Shown here piece after piece: positions 45,401 to 58,985 of a stretch of 64,000 nucleotides of DNA; the first letter of the stretch is position 1; every line of letters begins with the position of its first letter. A model generated the notes under the pieces. It did not search any database and was not told the origin of the DNA. It saw nothing but the letters and a program-made list of their open reading frames with translations. The stretch spans positions 31,727,661-31,791,660 of the forward strand of contig OY821748.1 in the NCBI GenBank assembly GCA_963682055.1. The letters are read 5' to 3'. A program made the translations under genes and the position numbers. The stretch is from Primula veris. Its lineage: Eukaryota > Streptophyta > Magnoliopsida > Ericales > Primulaceae.

Positions 45401-48400
45401 TCGTGAATTTATATTCACCATGTTCCTTAATCGCTCATCTGTTTGTGGATGAGAAAATGCCATGATGAACAGTTTTAATCATATTGGGTCAATGACGAAT
45501 TATTTACCTGATATTAATGCTCTTTGTGGATATTTTTTTCCACGAATCGAGAACCGAGACAAGGGTTATTTGTCTCGAACTGTCACGCTCTCAACGCTCG
45601 CCTAGCCAAGCGAGGTTTAGACAATCGTCAAAACCGAAGATTCGTGGCTCCAAGACTGTGTTTGAAAGGAACAATAGGGCTCGTTGTCCCAAAGCAAGAG
45701 ACAATGCTTATTGAGCCAATTCTGTGCTATATAAATGACAAAGGTCATGCCCGTCTAATTTTTTCATAGTTCACAACTATTATAAGGGTGTAAAAGCCGT
45801 AGCTAATGTGGTTAAAGCTAACTGGAAGAAAACTCTTGAGACCCCCGATTTTGTGGCTCAAATGAGTTTGATACATTTCTTTATTAATTTTTGAGCCGAT
45901 TTGTCGCCCATCTGGATTATGTTTTTCCATTTGGATTACGATTTTTCCATTTTGACCATACTTTTATATAATGGTTTGTCTGTTTATGAATTCGTTTTGA
46001 GTAAATTCGTTTGACAAATGTGACCAAACTTTAAATTATGAAACTTTAGGCAATACTTGTGGGGTAGTTGATTTTCTGAAAATAGTGGGTAACAGTGTAC
46101 CACATAATTTCACCAACTACTTGCCTATAAGTGTAATCATTGACATCGATTATGTACATGTCGTTCCAAATCAAAATCTTTAGTAAAACCAAATTGATTT
46201 GTCAAATATGATGCCTTATACTCCTGTAGGTCCTGTCGTACCTTGTTGAGTTATAAAATATTCGAGAAACCCAGTGTTATCTGTTAATAGCTTATGAAAG
46301 AATTAAAATTTCTTTACATAACCTCCACTCAATATGACAAAAAGTGTATTTTTAGACAAGTTAAAATGTCTTTCAAGTGTTTGCTACCACATTTTTAAAG
46401 CATTTAAAGTTACCTTATCATTTCGCCTGTCGTCGATTGATAAAATATTTAGATGCTAAGACATGATTGTCTGTACTATCATTCGAATGCGTCGATTGAT
46501 AAGAGCATTTTGATATTGTGGCATTGACCGGATGAGATATTCCCGGGTCAAAAGATGATGCTTGATTTATAATCGCATCGTATTTGGATTCTCTTTGAGA
46601 AGATATTTCGTAATTCATCCGAAATTCATACCATAAGACGGACCATTAAAAATTTATGGTTATGGTTGATGCATCGACAATATGGTCACATGATTATTGT
46701 TGTCCACATAAATGCAGTATTTCCCAAACTTTTAGCCCTATCATTAAGTTGATGGCTCATGATCTGGATTATCCTGAAGAGTTTAGTCGACTTGATAACG
46801 CCGAAGAGTAAGAATCAAAATTTCGATTTGAATTAGTTGAGTTTGGAAATTGAAATTAAACATCATGTCGATTAGGTTCAGACCCAAATGGACTCACGGA
46901 AAGTTTGATATTGCGACTTCAAATAATTGCACACACTTCTTGGTCTTGTGCACCAAGATTTATATTTCCGTGTGGGATTATGCTATTTTGCTGCATTGAT
47001 CCATTATGATGCCCATAGACACTCAAACACCATATGCGTACCAGTTGGTTACTGGTTATGAGCCAGAAGTCTCATATTAATGCGTGATTGGAGTTCTTAA
47101 TTAATATTTTGATTGAGCTGCTATAGCGTTCAAAATATGGACCTCTGAAGGAGAGATAAGTCGATTATGAATCTCATGCCTATCATTTGATAGAGTAACA
47201 TTGTCAAGCGATCTCTTTACCCCATGATATGCAAAAGTGACAATGCTAAGACTGTTCTCCCCGTCGTTAGGGGAAGATTTGCATGTTACCGTTGATAAAG
47301 AACGATGTGAAGTAACATGGCATAACCCACTCAGTCTTAGCTTGATCCCCAAAACTGCATTTAGTGATAAGTAAGTACATAGATTACCTCAAGTCTAACT
47401 AAATGCCAGACGCATTTAATGATTTTGTGAGATGTCACGAGATTATTTATACCTGCTGCAAAATGTTTGCAAGGATAGACATTCCTGTCGGACGTCGTGT
47501 TCCTGTCGTAACACATTGCTTTGGCCGAACCCGCCAAGCAAAGGACGCTACCGTCGGCTGTCAGTCTGTCGTCCTTCTTAAGATACGAGGAAGTTGATTG
47601 GTTCCTAATTCGTTCAACCCAGAGGTGGTGAACTAAAACTTGTTTGTTGCACGAGATTATAAAGGATCAAGGAGATGTGTGATTCCTCCTCATCCAGAGA
47701 GTCTCAAAATATCTGCCGATCATGATATCTTAGACGATATTAAAGCGAAACGTGAATGTCATTGATTACTTGTTCATATATTCGGTGACGACTGATAATA
47801 TGAGCAAATTATGATAGGAAACCATGTACCGTTTCCTAAAGTCAACGTAGAATAGACTGAGCTAATGGAAACTTACAATCCAAGTAGACTTCCTTAGTGA
47901 AAAGAGTGATCGGACCAGTAGCTCCAACACAGCCCAAAGTTAAACCATTTTGTTTATTTGGGTATTCGTAAGGAAGCGTGATGAGAATAATGAGACTGTA
48001 TAAGTGCTCACATACTAGTGCAAGGCTTCTCTCATAACTTGGAATTGATTAGGATATGGTTTACTTCTTCTTAATGGACATAATAATGGTCCACCACTTT
48101 ATCAGTTTAGTAGTTTCCGAAAAACTGAGTATGCAGCCATGATGTGGTCATATTTTTATCTCTGCGGGGATTTAGACGAGATGTGGATGAAAGTCCTTGT
48201 GTGACTTTATATGCTTGAATTAAGTAGTTCCTGACCATGGAACACGAACTCAATTGACTGAGACGTTCATTGTATGGATTAATATAATCCAAGCGGATGT
48301 GGTATACCCCCCCTAAGTGAGTATTTGATCAGCTTGGGATACTTGAACAAGTATTATGACCTTGCATGTTTTGATGCAATCAACGTTTTGGATTTGCCCT

Positions 48401-48650
48401 TCGAGATGAAGGATTTTGGGAAGACACGGTAGTGACTCAGCCTGATGATCGAGTCCCATAAAGATTGAATCTAAGTCCATGATTCAAACTACACCCAGAA
48501 GGTGTTATGACGCTAAGTCGTCAGATTCTCCCATGATCATTCGATCACTAGACATTGATATAGACCAGGTCCGTCCCAGATGATACGATGAAGAGATATT
48601 GAACCATGATGTTCATATCTGAGTACAAAGTTGAGAACAAGGCGAACGAA
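45400..48650 (+). mobile_element. Degenerate Ty1/copia retrotransposon, copy 1
   Basis: The sequence is broken by many stops and shifts, but copia pol order is clear on plus: integrase phrases FMVMVDAST (about 46654) and SRLDNAEE (about 46776), AYQLVTGYEPEVSY (47036), PDAFNDF (47406) and IDIPVGR (about 47476), then reverse-transcriptase phrases FEMKDFGKTR (about 48400) and MIIRSLDID (48533). Integrase before reverse transcriptase is the Ty1/copia order. No frame is functional. It is paralogous, in direct orientation, to the region from 60740. Confidence 0.85.
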
Positions 48651-50030
48651 CGACATACCCAAGTCTCTGATGTTGAAAAATTTCATATATATGTGATTTT
48701 TCATTCTGTATATGGAAAATAAATTTTAAGTGTCTATTTGCATTGTCAACAATTATTCAATAATGGGAAAAACTTGTCTCCTTGTATTTATTAATTCGAA
48801 TGTTTGTAGCTGTAATATTTTTCCATGCATTGCTTCAAAGATAGTATGCCCAATTTTACCCTAAAGCTAATAAAGTACATTATCTTTATTTTATAGAGAT
48901 CCAACCTACTAAAAACACAATTAACATGTATGTCATTCTTTTTTTCCTCATGTTTTGACAGAATCAAAGGCATTATGTGTATTAATTTTTTTTTAGTATT
49001 CGGATTCGAAAACAGAAACCTTCTTATTCACATGCTATCGAACACAACAAAGCATTAAATAAGATGTCATTTTTTTTTCCTATTTCATTCTCTTAAAAAC
49101 TAAATAAAGAAGTATGAATTTGACTCTTTCTTCGACCTTAGTGAACATATTGTTTTTCTTCTTTCCCTATTTGTTACTGCTACCTAATAAGTCTCTAGGG
49201 CCATGGAGAGAAGAACACATAGATGAACTCTTACATTTGAGCAAATAGAAATCTTAAACTGTTTACTATAACAAAGTGGGCTGTGCTTCTTTATGGTGCT
49301 CTGTTCACTTTATTCTAGTCTTTTAAAATCCGGAACTGTCCATACTTGATTAATTATATATTCTACCAATTTTTTTTTATCGCTTGTGGGTTAGTTTGTT
49401 ATTTCGCCTTAGGAAAATGACAAAATGGATAGCAGTTAAGGAGTTTAATGACCTTTTATTTATTCTGAAAAGAAAATTTTGTTTCATCCATTCTCAGCAG
49501 TATCATGATTGTACTTTTATCTAGAAGTTTTTTTTTTACGAGAATCTATTCTAGAACCTTTCTAAATTCTTTAATATTTGGGAAGTTATCTACCATTAAG
49601 TGTTCTCCTAGCTTATTCCAATCGAATATTTAAGGTTTTTCTCATTTAACTCGTTATGTTGTTTGTTTAATTCATTTTATTTACTCTTATTTTACATCTT
49701 GTATGCTGTATTTATCTTCTCGATTTGTGATAATTGTTTGCTTTTCAGTTGCGGAGGTGGTACTTGAAATGTCGGTCCAGATTTTGGTCCAAAATTTAAA
49801 CGAATGGGAATTGGGTTGTTCTCTACTTTCCAACCAAGATTTGGAAATTATTTTGGAGTAATATCTACTTTTAATTCATTTATAGCTTCAAACCCAACTT
49901 ACAAGGTTTTGCGAAGAGAATGATCCAAAAAACTTCTTTGTTTACATGTTTATCTTTTTGGAGATCCGAGACGAAGTCAAAAAATATAATTAGAAAACAA
50001 AATATTTTGGTTTATTCTTGTTTTAATAAC
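48651..50030. other. AT-rich region, nothing recognised
   Basis: There are no conserved frames, repeats of note or RNA genes. Several T-rich runs occur. Confidence 0.5.
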
Positions 50031-50036
50031 TTGAAG

Positions 50037-50107
50037 GCACTTTAAGCTCAGTGGTAGAGTAACGATATCACATGTCGTAAGTTATCGGTTCAAGTCCGAT
50101 AAAGGAA
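50037..50107 (+). pseudogene. Plastid-type tRNA-Thr(GGU)-like remnant
   Basis: CTCAGTGGTAGAGTAACG (D arm) and ATCGGTTCAAGTCCGATAAA (T arm with paired stem) match the body of chloroplast trnT-GGU closely. The anticodon arm is altered (ATATCACATGTCGTAAG region) and the acceptor ends no longer pair well (GCACTTT against AGGAATTT). It is most likely a decayed plastid or plastid-derived tRNA copy in nuclear DNA. Confidence 0.6.
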
Positions 50108-50109
50108 TT

Positions 50110-53100
50110 TAGTCCAGAAAAAGAAAAATTGAATTTTTTTCCACCCCAATAATTAATTTTTTTTTATCAAAAGCTGCTTTATAAAGAAATATGATATACT
50201 TCATAAGTTTATGGTCTTTTAAGTTTTGACTGGTTTCAATGTATAATTCATAAGTTAATATATATGTACACCCACATACACACACAAATGTTGAGATATG
50301 CACACACACACAAATGTTGAGATAAAGATTAGGATTTTGGACCGTATTTTTGTTTCGATTCTCATTTGTTTAAGTTTGCAACATGTGCATGTGGTGTACT
50401 ATTCTCTTTTAATGGGTCTCCATTAGAAAACTGTTATGCTGAGAGGGTAGGCTTTCCATTTTTTGCTTTACTGTGCCTAAAGTTCAATTACTCTACTCAT
50501 TTTACTTTCCTGATCCACAAATCAATGAGGTGTTTTTTTTTCTCAAATCGCTAAGCCTACTTTCTGTGACGGAATGATGTTTTGCTTTTTTTATGATAAT
50601 TTATCGGTTATCAGGTGCCCAGAAAACTATCTGTGGTGAAACTCTTCTTAATTGGGTACGTAAAGCATGAATTGTTGAATTTGTGGTATGTTGCAAATGC
50701 CAGCATTGGTACAATTATAACAGACCATAAATTTTATTCAGTAGATTTGTTCTATTAGAAATTATGTAGCGAAAGGTTTTTCTCATAACGGTTTTATAAG
50801 GTTAGCATGGCTCTTCCTTTTGTTTTTCTTTTTGAAATAAATATATCATATTTTTGGTTTGAAGGTCTTCCTATAACGTATATCCCCATAACATATATCC
50901 ATTGGCAAGTGTCCCATTTTTCTCTTTGTGTGCATTTTTCCCCTTTTATTTTTAGATAAAAGGAAATTGTTTGTTTAATGCTTACTCATGAAAAAACAAA
51001 TTGTTAGTTAAAAAATACACTTCGATTAAACGAAGAAAGTAGCACACGTTTCTCTGCCTCAGTAGTTGAGACTTGCTTTGTAGCTTTACTTATGAATTTA
51101 CACACATATGTATAGTTAGATTGCACTTGTCATGTCTTTAATAAATAGATAACGGATCATTTGACCACCCAAGTTTTTTTTAGCAGAAAAGCAGATAGAA
51201 AGTGAATTTTTAATAGTTTTTATAAGATCTAGAGGTAAATAAATTGTCCAAACGGGTTCAAAAGTGCTTGTTGTGATATTTTGTTTTAATTTCTTTCCGG
51301 TTCCGTAAATCACTCTGGCAATGACGTGATAGTACGACTAGCTTGATAATGATATCACGGTATGGCCATGTTGCCTTAAAGCATAATTTTGTTGATTTGT
51401 TTATTAAGAAAATTTTCTTTCTTCAATTCATAGGTTTTAATCAATTATGTCAATTCATCTTTCTTCACAGATTATGCTTTTAGTCCATTTCATTTGGTTC
51501 CGTTGTCTGAGATCAGTTTGTTGTAGGCTTTTGGTTTTCCTTTTCTTTAGTATAATTCATACACGCTTTTACTGAGTAGCTTATATTTTCGGTTCTTTTT
51601 TGAATTGGACTTTTTTGGGGTTGGTTTCTAACAGGTTGTTTCATATGCCATCCTACTTCTCATGGTAGTTTATCCTCACTGATTGTCAGTGTCTGGTATG
51701 CATTACATCTTCCTCTATAATTTTTATTTACTTATCTTTATTGTTATTTTTTCTTGGTGAAACTGAAAATGTAAAATGGAAACTAAAAGCTTTTTTTTGA
51801 AGGGCATACTTTCTTAGTAAAGTTGAAGCCCTAGTCGCAAGTACCTTAAAAGCATGAAGTATTTTGGTTAAATAGTGTTTTTTCTCCTATAAAGTGTATT
51901 TTTGTTCAATTTGACTTCATTGAATTAATCCTATTTAGTTTGTGATATTACTGTGAGATTAAACTTGACCCACTAACAGTTTTCTGCTAATTGACCCCCT
52001 TAAATTAATCATGTATGTGTTTCATTGCCCTGTTTATATTCCGGTTTCAATTCTGATTTTTTATGTAGAAGATGTCTCTATTTATAGTATCCTATGTTAA
52101 TATATAAGTCCACATATTATTTTTAAAAAAGAATTATAAACTCTGTTAGTTGAATATGTATCGAAGACACTTTCCAAGTTTAAACATCAATCAATAAAAG
52201 TTTTTGTGTGTCCTTTTACTGATAAGCTTCAAGTCAAGTCAATATACCATTGTTAAATAGTTTTAATGTAAAGTACAAAAGTTAAATCGTACTCACGAAT
52301 TTCAACAATATTTTCTATTGTTCTGATGCTCTTTGATATTGATTTACTTATTATGATGTATTTTTTGCTTCTCATATCCACGTCTATGCTTGTTAAATTC
52401 GGGTTAAATGCAACAAGATTTTGATCCTGATTTTTAGTAATGGTTTGGAAATTTGGAGGTGGAACTGTTTCTTCTTATAACACGGATTAGCTCGAGTATT
52501 GGTAGAATTGGAGGTACAACTATTTATCGCATGTGTTAGTTTTTTTATATCTTTTGAACAAATAATGTCCAATAGGTACTACCTTTGAACTTATATCCTC
52601 ACTAACTATCTATCATAATTTGCATTCTTTATAGGTACCACTTCTTGTAAATATAAATAGCTATATTTTTCTATTTTTTATTTTTTGCCACTCTCCCGTA
52701 TAATTCTCTCTCTCTCTAACTATGTGATCTTCATATTCTCCTCCGATCTCATCTCTCCACACCTCTCGATCTACAACGATCTCATCTCGTCGCCACGGAT
52801 GCAGACTCGATGTGGTCTCAATCATGATATGTTTCGAGGTTCGATATTCTCTCTCTCTTTATATATATATATACACACATATATATACATATCTTTTATT
52901 TCGTATTTTTTTATACGACATATGCACTAAAAAAATATCCATATACTGCATTCCAAGCAGCTTCAGTAAGTACGGGTTTGATAAGGTAATGGTACGCAAG
53001 TCAGTTAATTTTGTTGATAATTTAAAGAGTCTGATTTGCTGCTAAATCAATGTTATAGTTGTTTGCTGAATCGGGGTTTGTTTCAGGCCTGAAACGGACC

Positions 53101-53540
53101 CCGGTTCGAGGCTGAAACGAATTCATGTTCGAGGCTAAAATATGCTCTTAGTTTGGGAGTTGTTTGACCGGATTTATACAACCATGTGTCTAGTTATGGT
53201 TGCACCAAATTGTACCTTTAAAGTGTTCGATGAAATGTCCGATAGATTTTATTGTTTTAAATTCGCTTGAATTTGGCATGTTTTTGTGTAGGTTATGTAC
53301 AGTAGAAACGTTTATGAGATTTTGGTCCGAATCGGAGCTCGTTTGGGCTGAAACAAAGCCTATTTAATTGGAAGGTTTTTTGTAGAGTTTTTTTGGGACC
53401 CGTTTCGGAGACCGTTTTAGTTTGGTATGCTTTTACTTAGTACCTACATAAATCCGTATGCTCAAAATGGTAGGAGCCCTTGCACCAAGGTACAAGAGAT
53501 TGGTGGTTCAAATCCATCCGAATTTGTTTTCTTTTAAAAT
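50110..53540. other. AT-rich region, no gene recognised
   Basis: There are no frames with family resemblance. A CT-rich block (52695-52850) precedes a TA microsatellite and a short open frame. It looks like a 5' leader in composition but leads to nothing recognisable. At about 53466-53525 GGTTCAAATCC resembles a polymerase III B box. Short direct repeats of (AC) words lie near 50275-50315. Confidence 0.5.
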
Positions 53541-53559
53541 TTAAAGTAAAATATGCAAT

Positions 53560-53998
53560 TTGTGGCGAAATATATTGAGTTACATTATGCAATTTCTACT
53601 GAACTAGATGCACTTTTAGTTGAACGAGATACACTTTCAGCTGAACGAGATGCAATTTCAGCTGAACTATATGCACTTTCAGCTAAACTAAATGCACTTT
53701 CAACTGAACCAGATGCACTTTCAACTGGCTATATGCACTTTCAGCTGAACTATATGCACTTTTATTGAACTATATGCACTTTTATTGAATTATATTCACT
53801 TTCGAATGAACTCTAAACTGTATGCCCTTTGGACTAAACTCGATTCACTTTCGACTGAAACGTATGCTTTTTTTACTGAATTGTATGCGCTTTTGACTGA
53901 ACTATATGCACTTTCGACTAGACTATATGCACTTTTGACTGAACTATATGTACTTTTGACTGCAATGCGTTTTTCGCTGAAATAGATGCAATTTGAGC
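53560..53998 (+). repeat. 21-base minisatellite
   Basis: The unit, close to GAACTATATGCACTTTTGACT, is repeated about 20 times with substitutions and a few partial units. Because 21 is a multiple of three, the array stays open in one frame and encodes a seven-residue repeat like ELYALLT in two segments (53553-53768 and 53785-53985). No surrounding gene supports translation. Confidence 0.85.
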
Positions 53999-53999
53999 A

Positions 54000-55200
54000 G
54001 AACTAGATGAAAATACCACTTTTTGATGAAAAAAATGGTGAAAATAGCATTTTTTGTGAAAAAACAGCTTTTCCGATATTAAAAGTGGAGTCTTTTGACA
54101 AAAAACATTTTATATATTTTTTGTGAGTTTTTTTTTTTATAAAAACACATTTTTTTATGATTTTTTGTGTGTGAATTTTTGAAAAAAATACATTTTTTCT
54201 GATTTTTTTTATAAAAAAAATGCATTTTTTGTGTTTTTTTTTCATGTTTATAAATTTTTATAGATTTTGTTGTTTTTTCTGATTTTTTTGGTTTTAAACA
54301 TATTTTTTTTTGGGATTTACATATAGATAAAGTATATGTATTATGTTTTGCTTCGGATAATGTTATTTTGGTAAATAAATTAAACAATTAAAAAGTGCTA
54401 ACTAAAGGGAATATGAATTTATAAACGTATGTAGGGGGGAATATAAGTTGCAAAGATATACCTATGGGGAATTCCCCCCCTTTTTAAATCCTACTCCGAG
54501 TTTTATGAGCAGATTTATTTAATTGCATTCAATGTCTGATTATTAGTGTTTTTTCCTTTCGCAATTTTCCGGACTTCCATGATTTGAAGAGATTATATTT
54601 TACTCACTCCTTCTCACACATATGTGTGCTTGCTTCGCTTGTAAATCAGTCCTAATTCACATATATATTACCATTTACCAATAATTTTCAAGATATAAAC
54701 CTGGAACCGTACGAGAAAGAGGACGATGGTATTACCTCCCCTTATCCCCTTTTATGACATCATGTTTTAGTCAATCAAATTTTATCTTACCACCACCACC
54801 AAAAGGGAAATAGAGAAAGGGGAGTCCTTTCAGAGAGTGGTAATTTGTTATGGAATTTATTTAGTTTTGTTCATAAGAGAGCATGCCGCCATGCAGACTC
54901 GAATAGAAGTGATTTAGCATTACTTTCTAAGAGCAGTTTGCGTAGTCGGTTGCTAAAACTTTGAACTTAATCTAATATGTTGTAAGAAGTAATCAAATTG
55001 ATGACTAAAATTTATATTAAGTTGAAGATTGGTTTTTTTAGTTTACGACATCACTCCATTTGACGTCGGCCTTTAGTCAAGTTTCTCCTCTTCAGAATTA
55101 ACATGCTGTAACCAATTAGTTTATAAACCTTAAGGAACTTATATAACCAATTTTTTGTGGAATTCTTTATAGTCGTCATCCTAGCAGCTGGCTAGTTACT
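54000..55200. other. T-rich low-complexity stretch and spacer
   Basis: 54030-54310 is dominated by TTTTTT words with repeated TTTTTTGTGA/TTTTTCTGATTTTTT blocks, giving artefactual lysine-rich frames on minus. The remainder to 55200 is AT-rich without features. Confidence 0.6.
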
Positions 55201-55206
55201 TTAATA

Positions 55207-55570
55207 TAGGGGTGACCTTTTTATACCGACTTGTACCAATCGACTGCTTTTCGAGTCGAACCAATCAAGTCGTTACCAAAAGTTTGGTATAGTGACATTA
55301 CGGTACAGTACAACCGAACCGATCTTTGAAAGTCGGTTCGGTTTCGGTATTCGTTTGGGGAGTTTTGTATGATACCGATTCAAACCGAAATATTAAAATA
55401 TACTATATAGACAAATAAACGAAAAGACTTATATACACTTAATTATTAACATTTTATAATATATTTATATTAATTTTTCTAGTGAATCTTATAACATTTT
55501 TTTTTATTTGTAACATTTACTAGAAATGTCTTGTAGTATTTACTCTTTTATGCAAATAAACAAGAAATGT

Positions 55571-55621
<51 letters not shown>

Positions 55622-55862
55622 ACTACTTTTAAGACTTTTACTATGTTTTTTTCTCATTACGCACCATTTTCCTATCATCACATGTAAACTCCAAAGTTTG
55701 GTATTAAAACGAAACCGAACCGAACCGAACTGAACCAACCGAATAGTTTGGTATACCGAATTTTTTGGTTCGGTAATGGTATAAATTTTTTCAAACCAAA
55801 CTAGTTTTGTATGTTATCGGTTTGTAGTAAAAAAGTTCGGTACTGAACCGATGCCATCCCTA
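55207..55862. mobile_element. hAT-type MITE, second member with TAGGGGTG ends
   Basis: The left end is TAGGGGTGACC and the right end on the reverse strand is TAGGGATGGCA. Flanks CTTTAATA (55199-55206) and CTTTAATG (55863-55870) match at 7 of 8 bases. Subterminal CGGTTCGGTTTCGGTA-type repeats occur on both sides. It has the same organisation as 7357-8052 but is older. A ~40-base (TA)n run (55577-55619) sits inside. Confidence 0.78.
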
Positions 55863-57659
55863 CTTTAATGTGTACTTTCAAAAGAAAGGTTTTTCATACT
55901 TTTCTCAAGGCTAAATAATTTTTTTCCTTTACTTAGTGACAATTTAGTTTAGACAGATCCAACTCAATGTTAAAAGGAAAATCTAGTGTAGAGTTTAGAC
56001 TGATCTAGCTCAATGTTAGAGACTCTTTAATCCTGATCAATGATGCAATTCAAGGACTGGGTAAGCCCAAAACCATGTTCATGAAAATCCATTATTCATA
56101 TTAAATGCTTAAATCAGTATATATAATGAGTTGGTGACTAAGGTTATTTGTTTTTTGGATACTATAGGATAAAGATGTGACTTATGAGTATGGTTAAGTA
56201 GCGTTTTATAACCAAATTGAACCATTATCTGAAGTGGGTTGTTAATTTTTTTTACTCTAAGATTCAATATGTTTATGCATAATGGGAAATAAAAATCACT
56301 TATCAGAGGTTCATTTGCCTTCCTATTTGTCCCTCTTTTCTATTTATAAGGAATTTCTTAGAAGTTGATTCAAGGCAACCTTCAGACGGAATGTGAGATC
56401 TTGACATAATTGCGACTTTCAAAACTTTATTTTAGTAGAATTGATATTTTGAAATGTTTTTATAATGACAGAAATCTTAATTATTTATTAGTACTTCTCA
56501 TGAAGATGAAGTTCAGTCGTTGGTAGTCTTGAAGGTAAGTTGGTAAATCTGCGAGGGATTTGCTGCTTTTAAATAAAACTGCAGCCCCTGAAATTGCAAG
56601 TCTTTTCTCATGGGATCGAGATTCCAACATTCGAGATGTGATGCACTATAAAACAAGACAAAATGTGCCTTTTAATTACAACACATCTCAGTAGTTGGAA
56701 CATTGACTCAACAGAAATTACTGTAATTACAACATATCCGCTGCTATGTGTAATTGCAGCCACTTGTCATCTGGTAAAAAACACTTTTAGCTTACTTCCC
56801 TATGGTAATTTGATTTTTATGCTCATTTGAGTAAAGTTCATTTTGCAGAATGTGTATTCATTGTTCTCAGAGTATTTTTGTTTTAAAGAAACTCTTCAAC
56901 AAAAGCTAGCTTTTTAAAAGTACGTTTACTTTCTTAAAAAAATTCTTCCTCTGCTCCTTACTAGTTCCACACCTACATATGGTCACCAAAGTGATTTGCA
57001 GTAATACTAAAATATAACTTATTTGACAAGCCGCTAAGTTCATCGTCATTTTTTATGGTCAAAGGTTGAGTTGATATGATTCGAGTATCTTCCAACTCCC
57101 AGTTAATTGCAATCTTTAGATGATGCAAATGGGTTTTATGTTACAAGTCATTTCACATGCTTGGTCCCAGGAGTGAGCGTTGATTGCCTTGTTGTTGGAC
57201 TTTGAGAAAGGCATATTTACTAAGCTGATATATATAGGCATAGTAACAAATTGGACCAGTATCTGCAGGATACAGAAGTAATGGTTATGCAGTATCTGAT
57301 TATTTCCCTTCGACTATAGCAAATATTATTCATGTTATCAATATTCCCCCCATTTTTTGATGTATTGTGAGTTTCCCCTTTTCGTCTCTTGCTAATTTAG
57401 TCGAAATCATTCCTCAGCTACACGAAATTATACTAAAAAACACTAATATCTCCATCTCTCAAAACATAACCAAAACTTACCAATACACCATCTCTCCACC
57501 CCACTCAATAACAAAACTTAAAAACTCCATTATTTTACAAAAAAAAAACTCAAAAGGGGGGAAACATGGAGAAAAGAGATCAAACTCAAACAAAATCAAA
57601 AGCTCACAAATTAGCTTATTTAGAAAAAATAAAATAGTGAGTGTGGTTACATTATTGTA
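55863..57659. other. AT-rich region, no gene recognised
   Basis: No frame with family resemblance. A 97-codon plus-strand frame at 57367-57660 is low-complexity (Lys, Asn, Ser, Ile) and is not supported. Confidence 0.5.
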
Positions 57660-58170
57660 AAGAAAAAACTTATAAGTTTAATTGTGAGTGAGTGTTTGGG
57701 TAGAGGCTTATTAAACAAGTGTTAGCTTAAAAGTTCTAGGTCAAGTCATTCGGGATACTCATAGATTGATGGAGAGTCGTTGACTAGCATTTGTGTACTC
57801 TTGGACTTATATCAAGATTGTATCCTCATGTAGAGGGGTGAGTAAATCGATTGATTAGCTCGGTAGGATTTGTAATATTGGGAATAAGATTATAGTAAAA
57901 TACTCGGTAAATTAATTACAAGGAGAGGACGTAGGTGGGTTTGCCGAATCTCTTTATATCGTGTGTTGTCAATCTTTTCACTTACTATTTACTTTATGTA
58001 ACTTATATTATTTTTGATTATGCACATTGTTCAATTTATTCATTGATTATTATCGCATATTACTGTTGCTAAAGTAGAAATAAAGCTATTTGAGTTGTTA
58101 GTTGCGCTTAAATTTTAATTCCGCAAAAAATGTATAAAATCTTATTCACCCCCTTCCTCCTCTATAAGGT
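57660..58170 (+). mobile_element. Probable copia (SIRE/Maximus-like) LTR relic
   Basis: The stretch has the phrases GGACGTAGGTGGGTTTGCCGA, the block TGTGTTGTCAATCTTTTCACT and an end of the type TCTTATTCACCCCCTTCC, which occur in order near the 3' end of LTRs in plant Maximus/SIRE elements. No partner LTR or internal coding region was found in the window. Confidence 0.45.
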
Positions 58171-58751
58171 TTAGCCCCACGAGCCAACAATAAATATTAA
58201 TGTTTTTAAAGAAGATTAGAAGTTGGATATATCATGTTATGGTTGGAAATTTTAGAGAGAAAAAAATATATTATCAAATAGCAAAACGACATACGGTGAG
58301 GAGAGAGACGAAATTGGGTATGTTTACCTTAAAAAATCCGGCTTGGGATCAATGTCGAACAATTTGTGTCCTCTTGTAGTTGTTGATATGAGTTGTTCTT
58401 GCATAAATTATGTTAAACGGAATAATCATACCTATTATAGAACGATCAATAAAAAAAACACTAATGCATCTTAAAAAAATCTGCCCAACAATCCATCTCT
58501 TGAAAATTAAGAAAATTATAAACTTTCACAGAAAAATGATCAAACGGAAAAAATATTGATGTTTGCACTAACCGTTTGTCCGAGATAGAATTTTTCACTT
58601 AGTTAGAATACACACCATCTATTTTGAATTCTCTTCCAAGTGGTTTTGGTTTCTTTTATTCCACTCTCTCACCCCTTTTTATTTCTTTATCAGTTATTAA
58701 TAATTATAAACTGCCTTACCTTTAAGAACGTGGAATTAAAAACTTAACCAC

Positions 58752-58985
58752 TGTTGTAGGATATTCTTGGTCATCTTGGATCTTAGGCCACGAGCTTTAC
58801 TTATGTCTAAGTTGGTCTTCCTAGGTCTTGTAACCCTACCCTACCCTCTACTATATAAAGAGGGTTAGGGGGTCTCATGCATGTACCACTCTACAGACAT
58901 TCTGATTAATAAAGATTTTGTTATTGTCTCATCATATCTCTCTGTCTATATATCTACATATACCGAGCTAATATGTTACACAACA
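58752..58985 (+). mobile_element. Putative LTR (234 bases), solo or 5' LTR of the following relic
   Basis: It starts TGTTGTAGG and ends ACACAACA, so TGTTGT/ACAACA are inverted ends. A TATA-like CTATATAAAGAGGG and an AATAAAG lie inside. The interior-side sequence is CATTATCAGCAC, which may be a degenerate primer site. No matching 3' LTR or target duplication was found. Confidence 0.55.

Noticed and set aside
47403..47597. Small frame beginning MPDAFNDF (also 62887-63078) as a gene
   Set aside because: It is a surviving fragment of degenerate copia pol, in the same position in both relic copies.
54003..54387. Lysine-rich minus-strand frames
   Set aside because: They result from T-rich low-complexity sequence.
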